A stretch of DNA of 64,000 bases, taken from assembly GCF_900143205.1 (NCBI RefSeq), contig NZ_FRDH01000004.1, forward strand, positions 1 to 64,000, written 5' to 3'. Origin of the DNA: Butyrivibrio hungatei DSM 14810. GTDB taxonomy: Bacteria; Bacillota; Clostridia; Lachnospirales; Lachnospiraceae. Position numbers and translations under genes: made by a program. Shown piece after piece: positions 1-6,734 of this stretch; positions within the stretch are counted from its first letter, which is position 1; each line of letters begins with the position of its first letter. Under the pieces are notes generated by a model that saw only the letters and a program-made list of their open reading frames with translations, made no database searches and had not been told where the DNA came from.

Positions 1-8
1 AAACTTTA

Positions 9-69
9 GGCTGGCGGCCCCACTTAGCTAGACTAGGCAGAGGCAGGGCGCGGCCTCAGTGAACCAGCC
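9..69. other. GC-rich foldable segment at window edge
   Basis: This segment is much richer in GC than its surroundings. Bases 9-14 (GGCTGG) can pair with 64-69 (CCAGCC), and an inner GAGGC (40-44) can pair with GCCTC (53-57). It may be the 3' part of a structured RNA beginning before the window. I could not match it to tmRNA, SRP RNA or 6S RNA. No reading frame is evident in it. Confidence 0.2.
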
Positions 70-178
70 AGCGGCTATCCCCAAACTGTGAATGGTAACT
101 ACTGAGAATTTCAAATTCAATGATCTGTTGACGATTTATGATATAATATTTCCGGTGTTCAAATGTGGGAGGAAAATT

Positions 179-1231
179 ATGAAAAGATCATTAGTTAGTT
201 TACTGGCTGTATTTGTTTTGTCGGCCACGGTACTAGCTGGTTGTGATAAAGGATACGATCAGAATGGGGTTGAAAGATCAGACACAGAAGAAAGCGGAAA
301 TATAGCTGATAAAAAAGTTGGCGTGTGTATATATCAGTTTTCAGATTTGTTCATGAGTCTTTACCGTGAAGAACTTGGAAAGGCGCTGGTGGATTCAGGT
401 TTTTCAAAGGATAACATAATGTTTTTTGATGGCTTCAATGATCCTGATCTTCAGATATCCCAGGTTCGAAGGATGATAGATGAAGGGGTAGATGTGCTGA
501 TAGTTAATCCTGTCAGCAGTGCATCAGCAGAGGCTATTACTGATATAGCTGTTGAGGCTGATGTACCACTGATCTATATCAACCGTGAACCAGCTGCAAC
601 AGATGAAGCCAGGTGGGAAGAGAATGAATGGGATGTGACCTATATCGGATGTGATGCCAGACAGTCTGGAATGTATCAGGGTGAGATCATTTCTGACCTT
701 GGGATGAGTATAGTTGATACAAATGGCGACGGTGTGATCCAGTATATGATGATTGAGGGCGATCCGGAAAACATAGATTCACAGTTCCGCACGAAGTATT
801 CAGTTGAGATGCTCTCAGATGCAGGATTCAAAATGGAATGTGTCAGTGATGAGATTGGCTATTTTCATAGAGATACAGCTAATCAGATAATGGGAAAAGC
901 TCTTGCAGAAGGAAGTCATCTGGAAGTTGTTTTTTGTAATAATGATGCTATGGCCCTTGGAGTAATGGATGCACTGGGGAACTCTGACAAAAAGGCTGGC
1001 AAGGACATTTTTATTGTTGGTGTAGATGGCCTCGAGGAAGCATTGCAGAGAATCATTGATGGCGGACTTGCAGGAACAGTCTTTAATGATTATGCTCAGC
1101 AGGCTATATCTACAGCTGAGGCGGCTAAGAAGTTTGTGTCTGGTGAAAGTAATGATCACTATATTGCCTGCCGTTATATAAAAGTTACAGCAGAAAATGC
1201 TGATAAGATCTTAGAAGAAATAAAGGAATGA
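179..1231 (+). CDS. Galactose/glucose-type sugar-binding lipoprotein (MglB-like)
   Basis: A 350-residue periplasmic-binding-protein family 1 (ribose/galactose type) lipoprotein, expected on the outer face of the membrane. The N-terminus has a signal peptide and a lipobox ending VLAG-Cys22. Further in are the usual features of sugar-binding proteins: a segment beginning KVGVCIYQFSDLF, a stretch around DVLIVNP, and a C-terminal GVDGLEEAL. The ATG at 179 is chosen over upstream starts because GTGGGAGG lies just before it and the signal peptide begins there. A TATAAT sits at 142-147, without a good -35. No ABC ATPase or permease follows. Instead the stop codon overlaps the start of a GT-C membrane enzyme, so it may act as a sensor or accessory binding protein rather than as part of a transporter here. 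Confidence 0.85.
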   Translation: MKRSLVSLLAVFVLSATVLAGCDKGYDQNGVERSDTEESGNIADKKVGVCIYQFSDLFMSLYREELGKALVDSGFSKDNIMFFDGFNDPDLQISQVRRMIDEGVDVLIVNPVSSASAEAITDIAVEADVPLIYINREPAATDEARWEENEWDVTYIGCDARQSGMYQGEIISDLGMSIVDTNGDGVIQYMMIEGDPENIDSQFRTKYSVEMLSDAGFKMECVSDEIGYFHRDTANQIMGKALAEGSHLEVVFCNNDAMALGVMDALGNSDKKAGKDIFIVGVDGLEEALQRIIDGGLAGTVFNDYAQQAISTAEAAKKFVSGESNDHYIACRYIKVTAENADKILEEIKE

Positions 1232-2799
1232 TCATGGAAAATAGTTTAAACAAAAGCGTATATATCAAGTCAGTTATTGCCATTTTCATAATGGCTATCA
1301 TAACTGCTATATTACAGGGAAATCCCTACACATCAGTAGAGGCAGGAGCGGACAGACAGCTTCAGATAGTTTTGTTTTTTGCCCTTGCACTCGGGTCAGT
1401 TGGACTTTGTTATAGAGAGTACCTTGCAGGAATCCTTACTACTGAAAAGAAGATTGTTTGGATCGTGTCCTTTGGTACACTTGTAAGGATGTTCTATGTT
1501 CTTTTTATGAATATATGGACCCTTCAGAATGACGGAGGAGTATTTACCGGATTTGGAACTCCTGACATTAATAATGGGCATATTGGTTATATCGAATACA
1601 TTTATAAGTTCTTCCATTTGCCAGACATGGATCCATACGAGCACTTTGGATACTATCATCCACCGCTTCACCACATCATAGAAGCTGTGTGGCTTACTAT
1701 TCAGAGAGTTATCGGAGTTCCTGAAGCACTTGCTTTTGAAAATCTTCAGGTTCCAACACTTATCTATTCAGCTCTTTGCATGGTCGTTATGCTCCATATC
1801 CTTGAAGAAAGCGGCGTCAAAGAAAAGTATCTTTTATATGGACTTATGCTCTTTGCTTTCCATCCTAGAATGATGGTACTTGCTGGATCAGTCAACAACG
1901 ATATCCTGGCTCTTTTGCTTCTCCTTACAACTATCTGGAGAACTCTTGCATGGATCAGGAAAAAGAGCTACTTAAACATTATATTGATCGCACTTTCTCT
2001 TGGCTTTGGAATGCTCAGTAAGCTTAATACAGCTATCTGTGCTTTTTCGATAGCGCTTGTTTTCTTGTGCTACCTTATCTACTGTATCAAGGATGGAAAC
2101 CTTATAGAGCTTAGAGATTGTCTCATTCAGTATGTGGTATTTGCAGTAATCGCAATCCCTATTGGACTTGCTTATATTGTTAGAAATATTCTGCTTTTTG
2201 GCGAGAAGCCTGGAATCCCATCACCAGCTCTTATTCCTAATGAGTCTGTGATGTTTACAGGTGATTACTCAGTTTGGTCAATTATCGGAATCCCATCTAT
2301 CTGGGATCTCCACGTAGAATTCCCATTCCACCCATTAAGTGCCAAGGCTATCCACAATACATGGGTAATCCTTTTCCAGACAGGTCTTTTTGCTGAAGCA
2401 TTTCCAACTGAGATAAATGACTATCTTCTTTCATTTGCTCAGATAGCTTATGTAGCATCAATTCTGCTTGCTACAGTTACAACTGTAGTCTTTATTGTTA
2501 GCTACTTCATTAAGCTCAGGCAGAATCAGAGCATGAGACTTAAGACGACATTTTTACTTTTTACATATATCTTTATGCTTGTTAGCTTTAGCCTGTATGT
2601 GTTCAAGTACCCATATACCTGCAGCAGTGATTTTAGGTACATGACTGCTTCACTGGTATTTACATCACTTGGATTTGTGGCAGTGAACGAAGGCTTTGAT
2701 GGAATGTTTACCCGCTGGGTAAAATATATCACAAACTTCGCTATGGCCATGACGCTTGGTTGTTCCATGATTGTGTACATGTTCTGGGATCTGCACTAA
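1228..2799 (+). CDS. GT-C fold membrane glycosyltransferase, GT39/ArnT-like
   Basis: A 523-residue polytopic membrane protein with about 10-12 hydrophobic segments. A large loop after the first helices carries an acidic Asp/His-rich stretch (DMDPYEHFGYYHPPLHH), which is typical of dolichyl-phosphate-mannose-type GT-C glycosyltransferases that use lipid-linked sugars outside the membrane. The C-terminal half is all helices. The start overlaps the stop of the binding protein by four bases (ATGA), implying translational coupling. A second ATG six bases later is an alternative start. The acceptor (protein or wall polymer) cannot be deduced. After the stop lies about 100 bp containing only the tRNA promoter. 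Confidence 0.7.
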   Translation: MIMENSLNKSVYIKSVIAIFIMAIITAILQGNPYTSVEAGADRQLQIVLFFALALGSVGLCYREYLAGILTTEKKIVWIVSFGTLVRMFYVLFMNIWTLQNDGGVFTGFGTPDINNGHIGYIEYIYKFFHLPDMDPYEHFGYYHPPLHHIIEAVWLTIQRVIGVPEALAFENLQVPTLIYSALCMVVMLHILEESGVKEKYLLYGLMLFAFHPRMMVLAGSVNNDILALLLLLTTIWRTLAWIRKKSYLNIILIALSLGFGMLSKLNTAICAFSIALVFLCYLIYCIKDGNLIELRDCLIQYVVFAVIAIPIGLAYIVRNILLFGEKPGIPSPALIPNESVMFTGDYSVWSIIGIPSIWDLHVEFPFHPLSAKAIHNTWVILFQTGLFAEAFPTEINDYLLSFAQIAYVASILLATVTTVVFIVSYFIKLRQNQSMRLKTTFLLFTYIFMLVSFSLYVFKYPYTCSSDFRYMTASLVFTSLGFVAVNEGFDGMFTRWVKYITNFAMAMTLGCSMIVYMFWDLH

Positions 2800-2863
2800 G
2801 AATATACAGGGCATAAAGTTTTTATTTTAGTAGGAGATTTTCTGCCTCGGCCAGTAATACTTA

Positions 2864-2892
2864 TTGATTTTATAACGCCTGCGTTATATAAT
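2864..2892 (+). promoter_or_regulatory. Promoter of tRNA-Pro
   Basis: TTGATT at 2864-2869 and TATAAT at 2887-2892 are separated by 17 bp. The mature tRNA begins 13 bases after the -10 box. Confidence 0.75.
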
Positions 2893-2904
2893 GGAGAACG
2901 TCGT

Positions 2905-2977
2905 CGGGGTGTGGCTCAGTTGGTAGAGCACTATCTTAGGGAGGTAGGGGCCGCGTGTTCGAATCACGTCACTCCGA
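2905..2977 (+). tRNA. tRNA-Pro (anticodon AGG)
   Basis: A full cloverleaf can be drawn by hand. The acceptor is CGGGGTG (2905-2911) with CACTCCG (2970-2976) and discriminator A2977. The D stem is GCTC/GAGC. The anticodon stem is CTATC/GGTAG around loop TTAGGGA. The T arm is GCGTG-TTCGAAT-CACGT. The anticodon is AGG (2938-2940), reading CCU and, if deaminated to inosine, CCC and CCA. G37 after the anticodon is normal for tRNA-Pro. CCA is not encoded. The 3' part is the integration target described below. Confidence 0.92.
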
Positions 2978-2979
2978 TT
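2954..2979 (+). repeat. attL-like direct repeat (3' end of tRNA-Pro)
   Basis: A 26-bp sequence covering the T arm and 3' acceptor strand of tRNA-Pro plus two following bases (TT). It is repeated base for base at 6049-6074. The flanking bases differ (G versus T before, A versus G after), so the match is exactly bounded. Duplication of a tRNA 3' end is the usual footprint of site-specific integration. Confidence 0.85.
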
Positions 2980-2985
2980 AGAGAA

Positions 2986-3016
2986 GAGTCCGCTTTATGC
3001 GGGCTCACTTTTTCTT
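2986..3016 (+). terminator. Terminator of tRNA-Pro
   Basis: GAGTCCGC (2986-2993) pairs with GCGGGCTC (2999-3006) across a 5-base loop, followed by a T-rich run. A differently sequenced but equally paired hairpin follows the second att copy at 6080-6101. Confidence 0.8.
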
Positions 3017-3030
3017 GTTTGTTCAAAACA

Positions 3031-3398
3031 GACGTAAACTGATTCTAGTAATTACGTCGGAAATCCATGTTTTGAGTATTTGAAGTAGCTTCTTAAGAGA
3101 TGTTACGTCTCTAATGGCGTTTTGATGTTATTGACGTAGTGCATATATATGTGATTACGTCTGTTGAGGCAGTCTTGGATTGAAGACGTAGTGTTTGTAG
3201 GTACTTTTACGTCATTATGCTTAGAGTGTGGGGAATAGGCGTAAATAAAAATGAGATATTACGTCTATAATGCAAGTTAGAAATATCAGACGTAAGGGAG
3301 GAATAGGAATTACGTCTAAAATACAAATTTGAAATAGTAGACGTAAGGAAGGAACAGAAATTACGCCTGTATATAGAGATATTCATATTCTTGCGTAA
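3031..3398. repeat. Array A: phased GACGTAA / TTACGTC inverted half-sites
   Basis: GACGTAA-like sites begin at 3031, 3082 (GAAGTAG), 3133, 3185, 3238 (GGCGTAA), 3289, 3340 and 3392 (TGCGTAA). TTACGTC sites begin at 3052, 3103, 3155, 3207, 3259, 3310 and 3361 (TTACGCC). The unit period is 51-53 bp, and the two half-sites within a unit start 21-22 bp apart, so all sites fall near one face of the helix (2, 3 and 5 turns). The sequence between half-sites is not conserved from unit to unit. The array lies between the tRNA terminator and the nuclease gene and has no open frame of its own. Confidence 0.85.
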
Positions 3399-3439
3399 TT
3401 TGAAGCATATAAGAAATAAAAAAGAATCGAGGGAAACAT

Positions 3440-4279
3440 TTGGTAGACTACAGAAAAGAACTAACGAAACAATTGGCTGAAATTAATCACTTAGCAAAAG
3501 AGGTGGATAAAAGACTCAAAAAATCGAAAGACCTAGAAGAGGGAAAACTTAGAGTTTGTTCTAGTCATGGCTATCCGCAATACCATTTCCGGGCAGTAGG
3601 AGATGAGAAGGAGATATATATTCCAGCAAGTGAAAAAGACAAGATTAAAGCATTAGTGCAAAGAGAGTATGATCAAAAGATTAAAAGAGAACTAGAGCAA
3701 TCAAGTAAGAAACTTCAGAAATTCCTAACAAGCTATGATGTGAATAACATCGAGGCTATCTATGAGAAACTTCATGTGGGTCGCAAAAATCTAATAGATC
3801 CGATAATTCCAACAAAGGAAATGATAATTGAAAAATGGTACGCTGATCATCCAGGAGATAAGAATCCGTTTCAGAAGGATGCTACTGTTACAACTAAAAG
3901 AGGAGAACTAGTAAGATCCAAGTCAGAAAAGATAATTGCAGATATGTTCTATGACTATCAAATTCCTTATCAGTATGAACCGTGCATTGAATTGAATATA
4001 GATAATACGAGATATACTGGAGAATATAGCATGAAGTATTCCAAAAAGATTTATCCTGATTTTGCCATCTTGAATGTCAAAAATGGAAAAACAGTATATT
4101 GGGAACACTTAGGGCTGGTTGATGATGAAAGTTATGCGACAAAGAATTTTAGCAAGATTATTGAATATGAAAAGCATGGGATAATACTAGGAGATAACCT
4201 GATCATAACAATGGAAACAAGAGAAAAACCGCTAGATGTCAGGCTTGTGAAAATAAAGATAAAAGGTTTTCTTGAGTAA
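3440..4279 (+). CDS. PD-(D/E)XK-like nuclease domain protein
   Basis: A 279-residue soluble protein. Residues 1-120 are Lys/Glu-rich and probably coiled-coil. The C-terminal part looks like a PD-(D/E)XK nuclease fold: RSKSE at 159-163, YPDF at 205-208 and YWEHLG at 220-225, followed by YATKNFSK, which could supply the lysine. E163, D207 and E222 are the likely metal-binding acids. The start is TTG at 3440 preceded by GAGGGA; no in-frame ATG fits. The coding sequence is more AT-rich than nearby core genes, which fits acquisition. It starts about 40 bp after array A, so its product may bind or be regulated by that array (inference). It has no helicase or methylase partner here. Confidence 0.6.
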   Translation: MVDYRKELTKQLAEINHLAKEVDKRLKKSKDLEEGKLRVCSSHGYPQYHFRAVGDEKEIYIPASEKDKIKALVQREYDQKIKRELEQSSKKLQKFLTSYDVNNIEAIYEKLHVGRKNLIDPIIPTKEMIIEKWYADHPGDKNPFQKDATVTTKRGELVRSKSEKIIADMFYDYQIPYQYEPCIELNIDNTRYTGEYSMKYSKKIYPDFAILNVKNGKTVYWEHLGLVDDESYATKNFSKIIEYEKHGIILGDNLIITMETREKPLDVRLVKIKIKGFLE

Positions 4280-4639
4280 TAGCATTCTATTTGATAGTTA
4301 GGGGGAAATTATCTAAATAACAATGAACAAAAATGTGATTTATATGCACTTCAATAGTGTAAATAATTTAAGCAGCTCATTTAAGCGGGCTCTTTTTTCT
4401 TGTTTGTTCAAAATAGACGTAAACTGATTCTAGTATTTACGTTTAAAATCCAAGTTTTCTTGAAAAGTTTGATAACAACTATTGACCATTAACAATTGTT
4501 ATCTGATAAATGAGATGTAATGATAAATATTTTTTTTAGGAATTTATGGATAGAAGCATACGAGCACTGAAAATTATTCAGATGTGCTGTCATCAATTTT
4601 GCCTTCAAATATCGATAAAAAAAGTGAGCTAGTCAGACT
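4280..4639. other. Intergenic region with a solo array-start copy
   Basis: There is no credible gene in this stretch. It is AT-rich. It contains the isolated first-unit copy at 4386-4460, then AT-rich sequence with no further half-sites until the SigD-type promoter. Confidence 0.6.
4386..4460 (+). repeat. Solo copy of the post-tRNA sequence and first array unit
   Basis: This segment closely matches 3000-3075: GCGGGCTC, a T-rich tract, then GACGTAA at 4416-4422 and TTACGTT at 4437-4443, again 21 bp apart. It is nearer to array A than to array B. The tRNA end and all later units are missing, so it is a truncated third copy inside the element. Confidence 0.8.
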
Positions 4640-4666
4640 TTAATAAAGTATCATTATTGCCGATAT
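4640..4666 (+). promoter_or_regulatory. SigD (sigma-28) type promoter
   Basis: GCCGATAT at 4659-4666 equals the Bacillus SigD -10 consensus. TTAA at 4640-4643 lies 15 bp upstream, where TAAA is expected. The next gene starts at 4735, so it probably belongs to the motility regulon. Confidence 0.6.
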
Positions 4667-4734
4667 ATAGAGAGAAGACCATAACTATGCCTGATACAAG
4701 ATTTTATCAGTTTTGCCATAAGTGGAGGTGCTTT

Positions 4735-5778
4735 ATGAGGATACAACAGAACACGGATGTACAAATTAATCCTTTCCCAAATCAGAATAATGCTGAGTCG
4801 ACCGCTGGGGCAGCGAAGACTGCACATAAGAGTGGTAATATGTCCTCAGTATCCGGTGCCAATCTGAAGGGTAAAAGCCTTGTTCAGCAGAGGCAGGGCC
4901 TGGCCAGAAAGCAGGCACTGAAGGTGGTTTCCGATGCATTTGGTGGAGAAAAGAAGCTGGATGCACAGATGCAGTCTATTAAAGATGAGATAAAGCGCCT
5001 TCAGGACGAGATCAACGAGAAGACTGCGAACACGATGGAGAATGACGCCAAGTTAAAAGAACTTCAGGAAGAATATGGTATTGATCCTGATGGCGAAGAG
5101 AGCAAGGAACTCTCAAAATTGGCGTTTAAGATGAATAATTCCAAAGATGGATTATCGGATGAAGAAATCAGTAAAATGTCGGAGTATCAGCAGAAAGCAC
5201 TTTACTATGTGGCTGCAAATCAGCAGAACTCTCTTGATATAGATAGAGCAAAAGCTCAGCAGATGGGAAATGTTCAGGGCTATGCAGATATGAAAAGAGA
5301 ACGAGCCAAGTCACAGGATATGTTGAAAGCTCAGGATGAAGCTGAAGATATTATGGAAACAGCGGGCGAAGAGGCTATAGCTCTTTTGACGCAGGAAGCA
5401 GTTGAGCATGTAGATGAAGAGCAGAAAGAGCGCGAGGAAGAGGCCAAAGAGGCTGCCGAAAAGAAGAAAGAAGAGAAGAAGGAAGAAGCAAAGAAGCTCG
5501 AAAAAGAAGCTATGCAGCAGGAAATGATAGAGAATATCAAGGAACACGCTGCAGAGAGTAATAGGACCAGTGCTGATACCAAACGAGCCATTGCCAGAAG
5601 AGAACGTGCAGAAGCTGACAGTATGGGAGCAGAGGAAGCCCAGAGAACTATTATTTCTGAAGGTGCATCTATGGAAGATACGCAGAATGCTGTTAATACT
5701 GAGATTACTAATATTCTCAATAAGTTGAGCCTGCTTTCAAGTGATGTAAAGGGAAGCACTGTAGACAGTCAGATTTAA
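4735..5778 (+). CDS. Coiled-coil protein of the putative motility regulon
   Basis: A 347-residue soluble, highly charged protein with no signal peptide. Residues ~1-50 are Gln/Asn/Ser-rich and polar. Residues ~70-110 form a heptad-like segment, and residues ~200-300 are extremely rich in Glu, Lys and Ala, predicting a long coiled coil. The ATG at 4735 follows GTGGAGGTG. An earlier in-frame ATG at 4657 would overlap the promoter and is rejected. I do not recognise the family. The SigD-type promoter suggests a flagellum- or motility-linked structural or chaperone role. It sits inside the tRNA-Pro element, so motility cargo on an island is possible. Confidence 0.6.
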   Translation: MRIQQNTDVQINPFPNQNNAESTAGAAKTAHKSGNMSSVSGANLKGKSLVQQRQGLARKQALKVVSDAFGGEKKLDAQMQSIKDEIKRLQDEINEKTANTMENDAKLKELQEEYGIDPDGEESKELSKLAFKMNNSKDGLSDEEISKMSEYQQKALYYVAANQQNSLDIDRAKAQQMGNVQGYADMKRERAKSQDMLKAQDEAEDIMETAGEEAIALLTQEAVEHVDEEQKEREEEAKEAAEKKKEEKKEEAKKLEKEAMQQEMIENIKEHAAESNRTSADTKRAIARRERAEADSMGAEEAQRTIISEGASMEDTQNAVNTEITNILNKLSLLSSDVKGSTVDSQI

Positions 5779-6048
5779 AAAGCTAGTTGTTGATCATGTA
5801 CAAGGAGGTAGATGATTATGTAGAAATAATTGCAATTTATTGTTGGATGACAATAATGCTCGGAATTATATTAAACTTGCAAAAGAAAAAAATATTTTGT
5901 GTTCTATAAATGGAGTTATTCATACCTAAGACATTGATGTGAGAATGGTATGGGGAAGTCAATAGAAACTGTTTGACCAGTTGTTTGACCAAGAGGTCAG
6001 TCGGTGTTGTCAAACCTCCTTTCCATGCGGACTTTGAGATTTTTCAAT
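5779..6048. other. Gap with aborted start and TTTGACCA repeats
   Basis: AAGGAGGT at 5802-5809 precedes ATGATTATG-TAG, a start that terminates after three codons and looks like a gene remnant. Two TTTGACCA copies lie near 5970-5990 as a short direct repeat. No gene is supported in this stretch. Confidence 0.4.
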
Positions 6049-6074
6049 CGTGTTCGAATCACGTCACTCCGATT
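6049..6074 (+). repeat. attR-like direct repeat (tRNA-Pro 3' end copy)
   Basis: A perfect 26-bp copy of 2954-2979. The rest of the tRNA is absent upstream, so this is a tRNA fragment and not a gene. Confidence 0.85.
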
Positions 6075-6079
6075 GATTT

Positions 6080-6110
6080 AGGCCTGCTTTTATGTGGGCC
6101 TGTTTTATTT
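6080..6110 (+). terminator. Terminator hairpin after the attR copy
   Basis: AGGCCTGC (6080-6087) pairs with GTGGGCCT (6094-6101), followed by a T-rich run. It occupies the same place as the tRNA-Pro terminator after the first att copy. Its sequence differs but pairing is kept. Confidence 0.7.
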
Positions 6111-6128
6111 TCTTGTTTTTTCTAAACA

Positions 6129-6499
6129 GACGTAAGCTGAGTCTAGCATTTACGTCGGAAATCCAAGTTTTTGGTGTTAGAAGTAGCTTCTTGAAAGCAG
6201 GTACGTCTTGATGGACGGTTTGCACTTTATTGACGTAATGGCTATATAGTAGATTACGCCGAAAGATGTGAAATTTGTGTTGTGGACGTAATGTAGAGGC
6301 TGAAAATTACGTCTAAATAAGTGGATTTACATGATGGACGTAATGTAGAGACAGAGATTACGTCTAGTTAAGAAGCAATTGCCAGCAGACGTAACACGGT
6401 GGGATAATTTTACGTCTATTAAGCAAGTATTGGATAAGAGAAGTAAATTTGAGTTATTACACTACGTCAGTATATATAAATTTGCGTATTTGTGCGTAA
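6129..6499. repeat. Array B: second phased GACGTAA / TTACGTC array
   Basis: GACGTAA-like sites begin at 6129, 6180 (GAAGTAG), 6232, 6285, 6337, 6388, 6440 (GAAGTAA) and 6493 (TGCGTAA). TTACGTC-like sites begin at 6150, 6201 (GTACGTC), 6254 (TTACGCC), 6307, 6358, 6410 and 6462 (CTACGTC). It matches array A unit for unit, including the degenerate second unit and the closing TGCGTAA. Most inter-site sequence has diverged while sites and spacing are kept. Confidence 0.85.
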
Positions 6500-6734
6500 C
6501 ACAAGCCTAAATATAAGCACAAATCCAGCATAATCCCACCCCCAAGCAGAGACTACAAGAAAAAATACAAGTCAATGAAGAAAGGAAAACAATTGATGGA
6601 CGGAAAAGAGCATAGGTCATTGTCTTAATGTTTATACTTATTTAAGATAATTACTTAACTATAAATGGTAATATAAAAGTGATAAAAAATGATAATTGCA
6701 GGCCTTCCGTATATATCATTACAGGAGGAATTAT
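6500..6734. other. Region after array B, no intact gene
   Basis: Near 6580-6630 there is GAAAGG followed by a TTG/ATG start and only about 12 sense codons before TAA. This is the same position relative to array B as the nuclease gene has relative to array A, so it may be a remnant of a similar gene. Otherwise the stretch is AT-rich. Confidence 0.35.

Larger units (their letters stand above)
2954..6074 (+). mobile_element. 3.1-kb integrated element at tRNA-Pro, no integrase seen
   Basis: The segment is bounded by the 26-bp direct repeats. It contains a terminator, a phased repeat array, a PD-(D/E)XK-like nuclease gene (3440-4279), a single-unit copy of the array start (4386-4460) and a coiled-coil gene with a SigD promoter (4735-5778). 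No recombinase, relaxase or replication gene is present. It is either a satellite mobilised in trans, a decayed island, or a tandem duplication through the tRNA end. The sequence right of the second repeat (6075-6500) resembles the sequence right of the first, which suggests successive insertions at one tRNA. Confidence 0.55.

Noticed and set aside
128-147. TTGACG/TATAAT promoter before the sugar-binding lipoprotein
   Set aside because: The boxes are only 8 bp apart, too close for sigma-A; the TATAAT may work with another, weak -35.
3031-3398. CRISPR array
   Set aside because: Only 7-8 bp half-sites recur. There is no 23-47 bp conserved direct repeat and no cas gene in the window.
5331-5759. 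Minus-strand Ser/Ala-rich reading frame opposite the coiled-coil gene
   Set aside because: It is the antisense of Glu/Lys-rich codons, with no RBS, and the + strand gene has a promoter and RBS.
6041-6074. Second tRNA-Pro gene
   Set aside because: Only the T arm and 3' acceptor strand are present; D and anticodon arms are missing.
3031-6499. Integron attC sites
   Set aside because: Half-sites are GACGTAA/TTACGTC, not the RYYYAAC/GTTRRRY cores, and there is no integron integrase.
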